Below are positions 1 through 8,103 of a stretch of DNA of 64,000 nucleotides, in pieces. The position numbers and the translations under genes are program-made. The notes beneath the pieces are model-generated. The model worked only from the letters and a program-made list of their open reading frames with translations, searched no databases and was not told the DNA's origin. Numbering within the stretch: the first letter of the stretch is position 1; each line of letters begins with the position of its first letter. Source of the DNA: Clostridium magnum DSM 2767 (lineage in GTDB: Bacteria > Bacillota > Clostridia > Clostridiales > Clostridiaceae); assembly GCF_001623875.1 (NCBI RefSeq), contig NZ_LWAE01000005.1:1-64000 (forward strand), written 5' to 3'.

Positions 1-1
1 T

Positions 2-190
2 AACCCAGAAGGCAAGGAGACAATCTTGTTTCTACACGGGTGGCCTGGAGGTCATAAATCGTTTGAATATCAGTTTGATCAACTTCCTAAAATGGGATAT
101 CAATGTATTGGTATAGACCAGAGAGGATTTGGTGAATCAGATAAGCCTTTCACAGGATATTCTTACGATCAATCAACTTGTTGTAGCTAA
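2..190 (+). pseudogene. alpha/beta hydrolase fragment, cut at both ends
   Basis: The reading frame enters from the left edge and encodes the N-terminal core of an alpha/beta hydrolase. An oxyanion-hole region LHGWPGG is followed by the typical IDQRGFGESDKP segment and then GYSYD. After about 62 codons it runs into a stop just past YDQST, so the catalytic Ser, Asp and His regions are missing. This is a remnant of an epoxide-hydrolase or haloperoxidase-like enzyme and cannot be active. Its true start lies outside the window. Confidence 0.7.
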
Positions 191-217
191 CTTAAGGTCA
201 GCAGCACAAAAATGTAT

Positions 218-262
218 AAAGAGAGGACAGAACTGAAATAACAGCCATGTCCTTTATCTCTG
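218..262 (-). terminator. possible terminator of the HD-GYP gene
   Basis: Downstream of the minus-strand HD-GYP gene there is a hairpin pairing AGGACA with TGTCCT. On the minus strand a T-rich tract follows. The stem is short, so support is modest. Confidence 0.35.
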
Positions 263-264
263 TT

Positions 265-873
265 CTATGCGTTTCTTTGATTCTCTAAAAGAGAGATTAC
301 CTCATCAGGGTAGAGCCTTATATATTTATATATGTTGGGATCAATCTTAAGATTTTGTGTCATCTCATCAATGATTTCAAATGTTTGCTCTAAGGTTAAC
401 ATCTTCCTATACGGCCTGTCCTCTGTAAGAGCACAAAATACATCATCAACAGTTAAAATACGAGCATCTAAGCTTATTCTGTCAGAACAAAGCTTATAAG
501 GATAACCTTCACCATTAAAGGATTCATGGTGCTGGCCAACCCAATTAGAAATCTGCTCGAAGCCTTCTATCTGTTGAAGAATACGATAACTATAATAAGG
601 GTGCTGCTTTATGAGGGTGTATTCCTCTTCTGTTAGTTTACCAGGCTTATTTATGATTTCATTTGAAACGGCTAATTTACCAATATCATGCAGTAAAGAT
701 GCATAAATCAGAGTTTCAAGCTCATGCTGAGGTAAGTGGATGCTTTCAGCTATGGCTTTTGCAATAATACTTGTTCTACAATGATGATTGGATATGCCTA
801 TATTTGTGAGCTCTAGTGCCATAGACATTCCTTTGATAAAATTTATTGGATGGATCTTCAAATAAGGATTCAT
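265..873 (-). CDS. HD-GYP domain protein, probable c-di-GMP phosphodiesterase
   Basis: A 202-residue stand-alone HD-GYP domain. The metal and substrate motifs are intact: HDIGK at about residues 62-66, KQHP near 89-92, QHHESFNGEGYP at 114-125 and VDD near 142-144, followed by the usual ALTEDRPYRK. Family members hydrolyse cyclic di-GMP in the cytoplasm to pGpG or GMP. There is no receiver, GAF or membrane segment, so the input signal is unknown. The start is the ATG at 873, with a GAGGGAG ribosome binding site about 9 bases upstream. It is transcribed alone, between a hydrolase remnant and a repeat-rich intergenic region. Activity on c-di-GMP is inferred from the complete motif set. Confidence 0.85.
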   Translation of the reverse strand: MNPYLKIHPINFIKGMSMALELTNIGISNHHCRTSIIAKAIAESIHLPQHELETLIYASLLHDIGKLAVSNEIINKPGKLTEEEYTLIKQHPYYSYRILQQIEGFEQISNWVGQHHESFNGEGYPYKLCSDRISLDARILTVDDVFCALTEDRPYRKMLTLEQTFEIIDEMTQNLKIDPNIYKYIRLYPDEVISLLENQRNA

Positions 874-1363
874 ACTAAACAGCTCCCTCTAAAAATAACA
901 AATTCGAAATAGACTAGTGAAGAAAAGGTTGTGGTTTATTCACTTGTTTTAAAATAACATAATTTATGTCATTATACAACATGGGTTTAGCACCATATCT
1001 CTACTAAGTGCATTGCTAGAGATATAATAAAAAATGATCCTGTCAATCACCGTTGGTGAGTATAGGTTTTATGATGAATCTAGGAAGGCTATTGAGGCTA
1101 AGGGGAACTTTAGGTTTGTGAAGATGTAGTTAAGTAGCCAAAGGATATGCGCTATAGCCATCGGCAATGAATTTTATGAAGAGTTCTAAAAGTAGCTGAT
1201 CTATCTGTTCTAATAAATATTGATTATATAGGAATAAAAATGATATAATTGGGTTTCAACAATAACACTCTCCTTTTGGAGAGTTTTGTGTTGTAAGTGA
1301 GCTCAATTATACCCAAAAATGGGGTCATTGTTTTTGTATAAAAAACTCTGCAACCCTTGATAT
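874..1363. other. intergenic stretch, no convincing gene
   Basis: No supported gene is present. A 31-codon frame at 1034-1129 lacks a ribosome binding site and family resemblance. The only clear structure is the small hairpin at 1267-1284. The rest is AT-rich and holds the HD-GYP promoter region. Confidence 0.5.
1267..1290 (+). terminator. small hairpin with short T tract
   Basis: ACTCTCC and GGAGAGT pair around a TTTT loop and are followed by TTTTGTGTT. Outer bases ACAC and GTGT can extend the stem. It looks like a Rho-independent terminator, but no intact gene lies directly upstream, so it may end a decayed transcript. Confidence 0.5.
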
Positions 1364-1542
1364 ATGAAGTGAAACTTGAATCAGATGGAGTTTGTCTACG
1401 ACCACGGGGCTTTGCCCGTTAAATGCCATTTAGGCATTTAACCTCCACCTGATTCTTAGTTGAACGAATCCAGGGAGGTAGCCGCTCGCAACGTACACTT
1501 TGAAGAAGATGGGAGTATTAGAGCGGGTAGTCATCGGATAAA
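1364..1542 (+). repeat. dispersed structured RNA element, copy 1 (full length)
   Basis: Begins ATGAAGTGAAACTTGAATC. Hairpin 1 pairs GAATCAGATGGAG with CTCCACCTGATTC; in this copy the loop is enlarged by two further small hairpins (ACGGGGC with GCCCGT, and TAAATGCC with GGCATTTA). The second domain contains CCGCTC (1482-1487) pairing with GAGCGG (1521-1526), and ends TCATCGGATAAA. It lies about 65 bp upstream of the radical SAM gene. It belongs to the same family as the elements at 14821, 27792, 32387, 38556 and 57537. It resembles the HEARO/omega-RNA class in size and layout; this assignment is inference. Confidence 0.8.
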
Positions 1543-1606
1543 GAGAAAATCTAAAAGATAACGTAAAAAAATTTATACTAACGGATGAATTAGAGGAGGA
1601 TAAATT

Positions 1607-2731
1607 ATGAAAATTTCGAAGAAAGATGCCTTGACATGGTTTGAATTTTTTTCAATATTGCCAGAGGATGAGGAACCAATGACAAAACAAAAAGAAATCA
1701 TTTACGCTACCTTTGCACAAATTGAGGCAGCGATCGATCATAGAAATGACACGTTAATGTCGGAAATTAGAAGTTTGAAAACTTTGGAGAATAGAACTTT
1801 TTTTGTGGGAAATGAAAATAAATTTTCAAAAGGATGTCGTTCTTGTCTGCTTGGCACAGGTTTGGGTGCAATTAGGAAAACGAACAAATGTAACATAGAG
1901 TGTAAGTTCTGTTACAATTATGGCCAACTAGAAGATATTCCTCCAGTTGGCGAAGGTATATGGGAAATTGGAGGCACAAAATTTTATGAGAAGGATATTG
2001 ATCTACTTCTTTCCATACATCAGAAACCCACTGGCGTTGCCTACGTTTATTTAGAGCCCTTCATGGAAATTGAAAAATACTATTCTGTAATAAAGAAATT
2101 TAGTGATGCAGGGATTTATCAACATTTATATACAAATGGCATTTTGGCTACAGAAGATACATTGAAAGCATTAGGTGAAGCCGGTCTTAACGAGATACGT
2201 TTCAATCTGGGGGCTTCTAAGTGTTCAGATAAAGTTATTGAAAATATTAAAATAGCGAAAAAATATATTAAAAATGTAGGTATTGAAACTCCAATGACTC
2301 CTGAGTTTTTCGATTGCTTTTTTAAGAAAAAGCAATCGATCTTAGATACAAAACTGGATTTTATAAATTGTGCAGAATTACATTTAAATGAGAATAACAT
2401 AGATAATTATTATGGGGAAAACATGTATATTGCAAGGCTTGGCTATATATCTCCAATTTGGAGTAGAGAATTAACTCTGAAATTCATGAAAATAGCCGAT
2501 GAAGAAAAGTGGGATTTAGCAGTTCATGATTGCTCAAACAATACAAAATTTGCTAGAGATTTAAATTTGAGCAGTAAAGAGGGTAAGTGGTTCGGAGCCA
2601 GTAATTATGCCAGTGAGTTTTCCAGAATTCCATACGAAGCATTTTTACCAATACTCCGTGATGACAATTTCAAATTTTTAAGTGAAGAAGAATTGCCTGA
2701 TGGCTATAAACCAGGAGAGCTGATTTATTAG
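1607..2731 (+). CDS. radical SAM protein of unknown substrate
   Basis: A 374-residue protein with the radical-SAM cluster motif CNIECKFC (Cys 95, 99 and 102, CxxxCxxC). It is preceded by an extra cysteine pair CRSC at 77-80 that might bind a second metal centre. The following YLEPFMEIEKY and HLYTNGIL segments fit the SAM-binding barrel of this superfamily, which cleaves S-adenosylmethionine to a 5'-deoxyadenosyl radical. I do not recognise the subfamily, and no neighbour suggests a substrate. The ATG start follows a strong AGAGGAGG site. It stands alone between a structured repeat upstream and the palindromic repeat at 2808, so it is probably monocistronic. Confidence 0.8.
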   Translation: MKISKKDALTWFEFFSILPEDEEPMTKQKEIIYATFAQIEAAIDHRNDTLMSEIRSLKTLENRTFFVGNENKFSKGCRSCLLGTGLGAIRKTNKCNIECKFCYNYGQLEDIPPVGEGIWEIGGTKFYEKDIDLLLSIHQKPTGVAYVYLEPFMEIEKYYSVIKKFSDAGIYQHLYTNGILATEDTLKALGEAGLNEIRFNLGASKCSDKVIENIKIAKKYIKNVGIETPMTPEFFDCFFKKKQSILDTKLDFINCAELHLNENNIDNYYGENMYIARLGYISPIWSRELTLKFMKIADEEKWDLAVHDCSNNTKFARDLNLSSKEGKWFGASNYASEFSRIPYEAFLPILRDDNFKFLSEEELPDGYKPGELIY

Positions 2732-2807
2732 ACTGTCTTGTCAATTGATTTTAATCCTGTTGCTAGAATTGAGATTATTGGGATAAAATTGAAAAACGGA
2801 AAATCAT

Positions 2808-2902
2808 AGCAAGCAAAAACTATTCGTTACACTTCCAATTTTTGCAAGAGGCTCTGAGCCTCTTGTAGAATTTGGTAACGAAGCGAACAAATTCTGCTTG
2901 CT
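2808..2902. repeat. 95-bp imperfect palindrome, copy A
   Basis: Ends AGCAAGC...GCTTGCT are inverted repeats, and the interior also folds (CGTTAC with GTAACG; GCAAGAGGCTC with GCCTCTTGT). A second copy, about 80% identical by eye, is at 17602-17697. It lacks coding potential. The shape fits a small MITE-like or REP-like element. The remaining bases of the 2732-3031 gap are AT-rich promoter DNA. Confidence 0.75.
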
Positions 2903-2954
2903 AAAAATTTATTACTTAGATATTTATATAGAGTATGGATTAAAACTGTATGAT

Positions 2955-2984
2955 TTGATATAAATTAGCAAATATATATATTAT
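2955..2984 (+). promoter_or_regulatory. candidate promoter of the first CNNM/HlyC gene
   Basis: TTGATA at 2955-2960 is followed after 18 bases by TATTAT at 2979-2984, about 45 bases upstream of the ATG at 3032. This is a sigma-A-like pair in very AT-rich DNA, so the call is tentative. Confidence 0.4.
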
Positions 2985-3031
2985 GATACTAGCTAATAAT
3001 TTTGATGGCATTAGGAGAGGTTTAAAAAAAA

Positions 3032-4336
3032 ATGAGTATATTAATAAATATCACTATTGTATTTTTACTTGTATTTATGAATGGTTTTTTCGTTGCGGCA
3101 GAATTTGCAGTAGTAAAAGTACGAAAATCTAGGATAGAAACACTAGTACTAGAAGGAAATAGAAATGCAAAGCATACTTTAAAGGTTGTTAGTGATTTGA
3201 ATTCATACTTATCTGCTTGTCAGTTAGGTATTACTTTAGCATCTTTAGGATTAGGTTGGGTAGGAGAACCTGCAATAGCTGCTATATTTGAACCGTTGTT
3301 TAGGCTGTTTGATTTATCGGAAGTAACTATACATTCAATATCCTTTATAATAGCATTTACAATAATAACAGCTTTTCATATTGTGCTTGGAGAATTAGTA
3401 CCTAAGTCTTTAGCTATTATTAGTTCTGAAAAAATAGCTATGTACACATCTTCACCACTAATACTATTTTACAAGTTAACTTATCCTGTAATGTGGGCGT
3501 TTAACCACACTACTAATGCTATTTTAAAATTATTTGGCTATAATATTGTAGATGATCACGAGGTAGCTCATACTGATGAAGAAATAAAAATATTAGTTGA
3601 AGAAAGTTATAAGCATGGGTTAATAGATAAAACTGAATTGACTTTTGTAGATAATATATTTGATTTCTCTGAGAAAACCGTAAAAGAAATAATGATACCT
3701 CGTACTGATATGGCTTGTATTTTTCTAGAGGATTCTTTTGAGGAGAGTATAGCATTTACTTTAGAGGAACAGCTAACTAGATATCCAGTATGCAGGGATA
3801 GTAAAGATAATATTATTGGTTTTATACACATTAAGGATTTGTATAAGCAGAAAATTGAAGGAAACAACCAAAATATGGAAGGGATTATTAGGGAAATTAA
3901 ATTTGTTCCAGAATCGCTGTCAATAAGTGAATTATTAAAGATATTTAAGAAAGAAAGAGTACAGATGGCAATAATTATTGATGAATATGGTGGAACAGCT
4001 GGATTAGTAACAATTGAAGATATTTTAGAAGAGATAGTCGGTGAAATTCAAGATGAGTTTGATGAAGAAGGAGAAGAAATTAAGAAAACGGAAGATGGTA
4101 GTTACATTGTAGATGGAAAAATTCTTATTGAAGATATTAGTGAGTTGATAAATATTGAAATTCATTCTGAAAATATTGATACTATTGGAGGGTGGATTTA
4201 TTCCCAATTAAAGTCACATCCACAAGTTAATGAGAAAGTTAGTTATGAGGATTATGAATTTATCATATTAAAATGTGATAGAAAAAGGATAAGAAAGATA
4301 TTAATTAAAAAAATAGTTAAAGATATAGTCAGTTAA
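3032..4336 (+). CDS. CNNM/HlyC/CorC-type membrane transporter, first paralogue
   Basis: A 434-residue hemolysin-family protein. The N-terminal DUF21 membrane domain (about 1-190) contains FFVAAEFA and the GELVPKSLAI motif. A CBS pair follows (about 205-335, with EIMIPRTDM and IIDEYGGTAGLVT). The C-terminal CorC_HlyC domain (about 350-430) contains DTIGGW. Family members are implicated in magnesium or cobalt efflux at the cytoplasmic membrane; some are annotated as hemolysins without good evidence. The ATG follows GGAGAGG. A close paralogue starts 228 bp downstream in the same direction, indicating a tandem duplication. The exact ion is not shown by the sequence. Confidence 0.85.
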   Translation: MSILINITIVFLLVFMNGFFVAAEFAVVKVRKSRIETLVLEGNRNAKHTLKVVSDLNSYLSACQLGITLASLGLGWVGEPAIAAIFEPLFRLFDLSEVTIHSISFIIAFTIITAFHIVLGELVPKSLAIISSEKIAMYTSSPLILFYKLTYPVMWAFNHTTNAILKLFGYNIVDDHEVAHTDEEIKILVEESYKHGLIDKTELTFVDNIFDFSEKTVKEIMIPRTDMACIFLEDSFEESIAFTLEEQLTRYPVCRDSKDNIIGFIHIKDLYKQKIEGNNQNMEGIIREIKFVPESLSISELLKIFKKERVQMAIIIDEYGGTAGLVTIEDILEEIVGEIQDEFDEEGEEIKKTEDGSYIVDGKILIEDISELINIEIHSENIDTIGGWIYSQLKSHPQVNEKVSYEDYEFIILKCDRKRIRKILIKKIVKDIVS

Positions 4337-4486
4337 AATAGACCATTCAAATCCACTAAACACTGCACCAGCCTTAAATAATTTTAATGCTCTTTCACAT
4401 AGTATTGTTAGAATAGCTAAAAAAAATGAAAATTCATTTATACTACATTTTGAAGGCTAATTTAATTATAATAAAATGGTCATATA

Positions 4487-4495
4487 TGGTATAAT
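4487..4495 (+). promoter_or_regulatory. extended -10 promoter of the second CNNM/HlyC gene
   Basis: TGGTATAAT at 4487-4495 is a perfect -10 hexamer with the TGN extension, about 70 bases before the ATG at 4565. No good -35 is visible, as is usual for extended -10 promoters. The second paralogue can therefore be transcribed independently. Confidence 0.6.
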
Positions 4496-4564
4496 AATTA
4501 TAACTACCTAAATTGGTGTTAATTAGTAAAATATATAATGACTTAGGAGGACAACAATTACTAT

Positions 4565-5854
4565 ATGATTATTTTATTAAATATTATTATTGTATTTTTA
4601 CTGGTGTTTATGAATGGCTTCTTTGTTGCCACAGAATTTGCAATGGTGAAAGTACGAAAATCTAGGATAGAAACATTAGTACAAGGAAACAGGAATGCAA
4701 AACATACTTTAAAGGTTGTAAATGATTTGAATTCATATTTATCTGCATGTCAGCTAGGAATAACTTTAGCATCTTTAGGATTAGGTTGGGTAGGAGAGCC
4801 TGCTGTTTCGAATATGTTGATGCCTCTATTTAATTTATTTCATATCCAGGAAAGCGTTGTACACTCAATTTCATTTATACTAGCATTTTCAATTATAACA
4901 GGCTTTCATATTGTACTTGGCGAGTTAACTCCTAAATCTTTAGCAATCATAAGTGCAGAAAAGATAGCAATAAATACAGCTTTACCACTTATAATGTTTT
5001 ATAAACTAACTTATCCAATAATGTGGGCTTTTAATCATAGTACTAATGGGATTTTAAAAGTATTTGGAATATCACAAGTTGATGAACATGAAGCAGCTCA
5101 CACTGATGAAGAAATAAAGCTATTAGTTGAAGATAGTTATAAGCATGGTTTAATTGATAAAACTGAGTTAACTTTTGTAGATAACATATTTGATTTTTCC
5201 GAGAAAAAAGTAAAAGAAATAATGATACCTCGTACTGATATGAACTGTATTTTTCTTGAAGATTCTTTTGATAAGATTATAGCATTTACTCTAGATGAAC
5301 AGCTAACTAGATACCCAATATGCAGAGATAGTAAAGATAATGTTATTGGCTTTGTACACATTAAGGATTTATATAAGCAGAAAATTGAGGGCAATAACGA
5401 AAATATGGAAAACATTATTCGTGAAATTAAATTTGTTCCAGAATCGCTGTCAATAAGTGAATTATTAAAGGTATTTAAGAAAGAAAGAGTACAAATAGCT
5501 ATAATTATTGATGAATATGGAGGAACGGCGGGACTCGTAACTATCGAGGATATTTTAGAAGAAATTGTTGGTGAAATTCAGGATGAGTTTGATGAAGAAG
5601 GTGATGAAATTACTAAAAATGAAGATGGTAATTACATTGTAGATGGAAAACTTATTCTTGATGATATAAATGAACTACTAAAAACTACTATTGAATCAGA
5701 AAACATTGATACCATCGGAGGATGGATTTATTCACAGTTAACGTCATATCCACAAGTTAATGAAAAAATCAATTATGAGAATTATGAATTTATCATATTG
5801 AAATGTGACACAAAAAGGATAAACAAAGTACTAATTAAAAAATCATATCAGTAA
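4565..5854 (+). CDS. CNNM/HlyC/CorC-type membrane transporter, second paralogue
   Basis: A 429-residue protein with the same DUF21, CBS-pair and CorC_HlyC layout as its upstream neighbour. It is nearly identical through the CBS and C-terminal parts and more divergent in membrane helices 2 to 4. GELTPKSLAI, IMIPRTDM, IIDEYGGTAGL and DTIGGW are intact. The ATG follows TTAGGAGG. It has its own extended -10 promoter and ends at a strong terminator (5865-5913). Divergence in the membrane domain with conserved regulatory domains suggests the copies may differ in ion preference; this is inference. Confidence 0.85.
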   Translation: MIILLNIIIVFLLVFMNGFFVATEFAMVKVRKSRIETLVQGNRNAKHTLKVVNDLNSYLSACQLGITLASLGLGWVGEPAVSNMLMPLFNLFHIQESVVHSISFILAFSIITGFHIVLGELTPKSLAIISAEKIAINTALPLIMFYKLTYPIMWAFNHSTNGILKVFGISQVDEHEAAHTDEEIKLLVEDSYKHGLIDKTELTFVDNIFDFSEKKVKEIMIPRTDMNCIFLEDSFDKIIAFTLDEQLTRYPICRDSKDNVIGFVHIKDLYKQKIEGNNENMENIIREIKFVPESLSISELLKVFKKERVQIAIIIDEYGGTAGLVTIEDILEEIVGEIQDEFDEEGDEITKNEDGNYIVDGKLILDDINELLKTTIESENIDTIGGWIYSQLTSYPQVNEKINYENYEFIILKCDTKRINKVLIKKSYQ

Positions 5855-5864
5855 AATGTAGGAC

Positions 5865-5913
5865 AACCCTTTTAGTCTATTTAGATATTAATAGCTAAAA
5901 GGGTTATTTTTTA
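5865..5913 (+). terminator. Rho-independent terminator
   Basis: AACCCTTTTAG pairs with CTAAAAGGGTT across a 19-base loop and is followed by ATTTTTTAT. It lies 11 bases after the stop codon at 5854. Confidence 0.85.
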
Positions 5914-6050
5914 TATCATTGATTGTAATATTGACTAACATAACGTGCTACTGTATAATTTGTTTATATAAATATTGGTATATTTATGCTATTAAATATT
6001 TGAGGAGGGAGTAACTTGGGGCAGATTTAAAATATTATCGCATTGGGGAA

Positions 6051-6446
6051 TTGGCTCATCTAGCTGGAGTGAGTACTCGAACTGTAGATTACTATACACA
6101 AATTGGCGTAATAAAAGAAAAAGAAAGAACAAATGGAAATCATCGTCTATACTCTGAAGATGCGTTAACATCTATCAAAGTAGTTAAACAACTTCAGGAG
6201 CAACATTTTTCCCTGGATGAAATATCTCTTATGTTTAAGAACAATGATAATAATAATTTGATGGAAAAAACCGTTTGTATAAAAGCGCTTCTCGACAATC
6301 TACAGAAGAAAGTGGTTGAGTTTTATTTATGTCAAAATAGTATCGATCAACCTGAGGAAAATAAGGTTGTATTGAGAGAGATTGTAACTAAGGGACTTAA
6401 TGTTATGCAAATACTTATGGTTTTACTAGGCGAACATATGACATAA
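6051..6446 (+). CDS. MerR-family regulator with a likely 5' frameshift
   Basis: A 131-residue product if read from the TTG at 6051. The MerR helix-turn-helix is recognisable (HLAGVSTRTVDYYTQIG), followed by the wing and a coiled-coil dimer helix. The normal first residues YYRIGEL lie upstream in the same frame (codons from 6033) but have no start codon. A good ribosome binding site (GAGGAGGG, about 6003-6009) instead precedes TTG at 6016, which is out of frame by one base. One extra G in the GGGG run at 6017-6020 would restore M-G-A-D-L-K-Y-Y-R-I. The gene is therefore either inactive, slippage-controlled, or carries a sequencing error. It precedes htpX by about 70 bp and may regulate it. Confidence 0.75.
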   Translation: MAHLAGVSTRTVDYYTQIGVIKEKERTNGNHRLYSEDALTSIKVVKQLQEQHFSLDEISLMFKNNDNNNLMEKTVCIKALLDNLQKKVVEFYLCQNSIDQPEENKVVLREIVTKGLNVMQILMVLLGEHMT

Positions 6447-6515
6447 GTAGAGTGACTAGCATAGTAGTAAGAAATAAAATTGATAAATAAGATTTCAGTA
6501 AAGGAGAAAAGTAAG

Positions 6516-7370
6516 ATGAGTGGTTTAGGAAATCAAATTAGAACTTTGCTTCTAATGAGTGGTTTAACAATATTAGTAATATTGATAGGCGGGTCCTTGG
6601 GCGGTCAATTAGGAATGATAACTGCGTTTGTATTTGCATTGATTATGAATGGAGGAAGTTATTGGTTTAGTGATAAAATTGCACTTTCTATGGCCGGAGC
6701 TCAGCCATTATCCAAACAAGATAATATGGAACTTTATGCTATGGTGGAAAAACTGACAGCAAATGCTGGAATGCCAATGCCAAGACTTTATATTACACCT
6801 TCTATGCAGCCGAATGCTTTTGCAACAGGACGAAATCCAGAACACTCAGCTGTTGCCGTTACACAGGGAATATTGAATATACTGAATCGTAATGAATTAG
6901 AAGGTGTTATAGCCCATGAATTGGCACATATTAAGAATCGAGATGTGCTTATAAGCACCATTGTTGCTGTAATGGCAGGAGTAATCACAACAATGGCTAA
7001 TTGGGCGCAGTGGGCGCTTATGTTTGGTGGAGGCAACAGCGATGAAGAGGAAGGTCCAGGGTTATTAGCATCTTTACCATTAATTATTTTAGGACCTATT
7101 GCAGCTATGTTGGTACAGATGGCAGTATCACGATCCAGGGAATATCTTGCTGACAGTACAGGAGCGAATATTGCAGGACACAGTGAAGGTCTGGCAAATG
7201 CTCTACTAAAGTTAGAGAGGGCTTCAAGCATTGTTCCGATGGACGTCAACCCTGCAGCAAGCCATCTTTTTATCGTAAATCCATTAAGTGCTCAGAGATT
7301 AATGAATCTCTTTAGTACTCATCCGCCTATAAATGACAGAGTTCGTAGACTTCAAGCTTCGAATTTATAA
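6516..7370 (+). CDS. htpX: HtpX-type membrane zinc metalloprotease
   Basis: A 284-residue M48B peptidase from the ATG at 6516, which has AAGGAGA at the right distance; a longer frame from 6480 lacks a site. Two N-terminal membrane helices are followed by the zinc motif HELAH (about 134-138) and the downstream Glu ligand region SREYLADSTGA. Two further hydrophobic segments lie between them. HtpX degrades misfolded membrane proteins from the cytoplasmic face in many bacteria. Residues LSAQRLMNLFSTHPP near the C terminus match the family. It follows a MerR-type gene, suggesting stress-linked control, and ends before a terminator at 7405. Confidence 0.93.
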   Translation: MSGLGNQIRTLLLMSGLTILVILIGGSLGGQLGMITAFVFALIMNGGSYWFSDKIALSMAGAQPLSKQDNMELYAMVEKLTANAGMPMPRLYITPSMQPNAFATGRNPEHSAVAVTQGILNILNRNELEGVIAHELAHIKNRDVLISTIVAVMAGVITTMANWAQWALMFGGGNSDEEEGPGLLASLPLIILGPIAAMLVQMAVSRSREYLADSTGANIAGHSEGLANALLKLERASSIVPMDVNPAASHLFIVNPLSAQRLMNLFSTHPPINDRVRRLQASNL

Positions 7371-7404
7371 CTGTTATTGTAAATAAAAATATATTAAATA
7401 TCTT

Positions 7405-7433
7405 AAAGCATCTGTAAATCAGGTGCTTTTGTT
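7405..7433 (+). terminator. htpX: terminator after htpX
   Basis: AAAGCATCTG pairs with CAGGTGCTTT around TAAAT, followed by TTGTT. It lies 35 bases after the htpX stop. Its 3' arm also encodes the first codons of the following chimeric frame. Confidence 0.7.
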
Positions 7434-8040
7434 ATATGTACGATCTTGTGTTTTAAGAGTAAAAAACGGAAGTCGTAATAACTGGCATATCCATCACGGT
7501 GCTGTAGCAGATGAAGCTTTTGCACACCTGTCCTTATCTGTTCCAGTAGAAGGTGATAGTGTTAATGGTAACTACAAAGTATATTATAAAAAGTTACTTT
7601 CAATTATTGAGGCTCTTAGAAAGGAGTTGAATGCTCCAGATATTCCAATTATTATTGGGGGCTTAGGAGATTTTTTAGGCAAAGAAGGATTTGGAAAAAG
7701 ATGTACTGAGTATAATTTCATTAATCAAGAGTTAGAAAAATTTGCTTTTGAACAAGATAATTGTTACTTTGTCACTGCTTCAGGTTTAACTTCTAATCCT
7801 GATGGTATTCATATTGATGCAATTTCTCAAAGAAAATTTGGTTTACGATATTTTGAAGCCTTTTCTAACAAGCAACATGTATTGGAGCCATTAATTAATG
7901 AAAATGAGTTACTAAATGTTAATTATGCTAGACCACATACCAAAACAGAAAATATATACATGATAAGTTTGGATTTTGCATTAGGAAAAATATCCTATGA
8001 TGAATTCCAATCTCAATTCATGCAAATTAGCAAGGGTTAA
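7423..8040 (+). pseudogene. chimeric remnant: cupin fragments joined to a SASA/SGNH esterase fragment
   Basis: An open frame of 205 codons that joins pieces of different genes. Residues about 14-38 match a cupin (SRNNWHIHHG followed directly by ADEAFAHLSLSVPVEGD), with the roughly 45 residues normally between these segments missing. From about residue 40 the frame is the C-terminal half of a sialate-O-acetylesterase-like SGNH hydrolase, including the catalytic-triad block DGIHIDAISQ. The GxSxx nucleophile block is absent. There is no ribosome binding site at the start, and the frame opens inside the htpX terminator. Two deletions happen to have stayed in frame; a functional product is unlikely. 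Confidence 0.7.
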
Positions 8041-8103
8041 ACTTTATAATTAAGAAATAACTATTAGCATAATTTTGATGAAGGATATAAAGGAGGAGTT
8101 TTT

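Noticed and set aside
1034..1129. 31-codon frame in the left intergenic region
   Set aside because: No ribosome binding site, no recognisable similarity, and flanking sequence full of stops.
2119..2400. Open frame antisense to the radical SAM gene
   Set aside because: Shadow of a well-supported gene, with Lys/Phe-rich content typical of reverse frames.
6788..7249. 153-codon frame antisense to htpX
   Set aside because: htpX on the other strand carries the HELAH motif; the antisense frame has no start signal or family.
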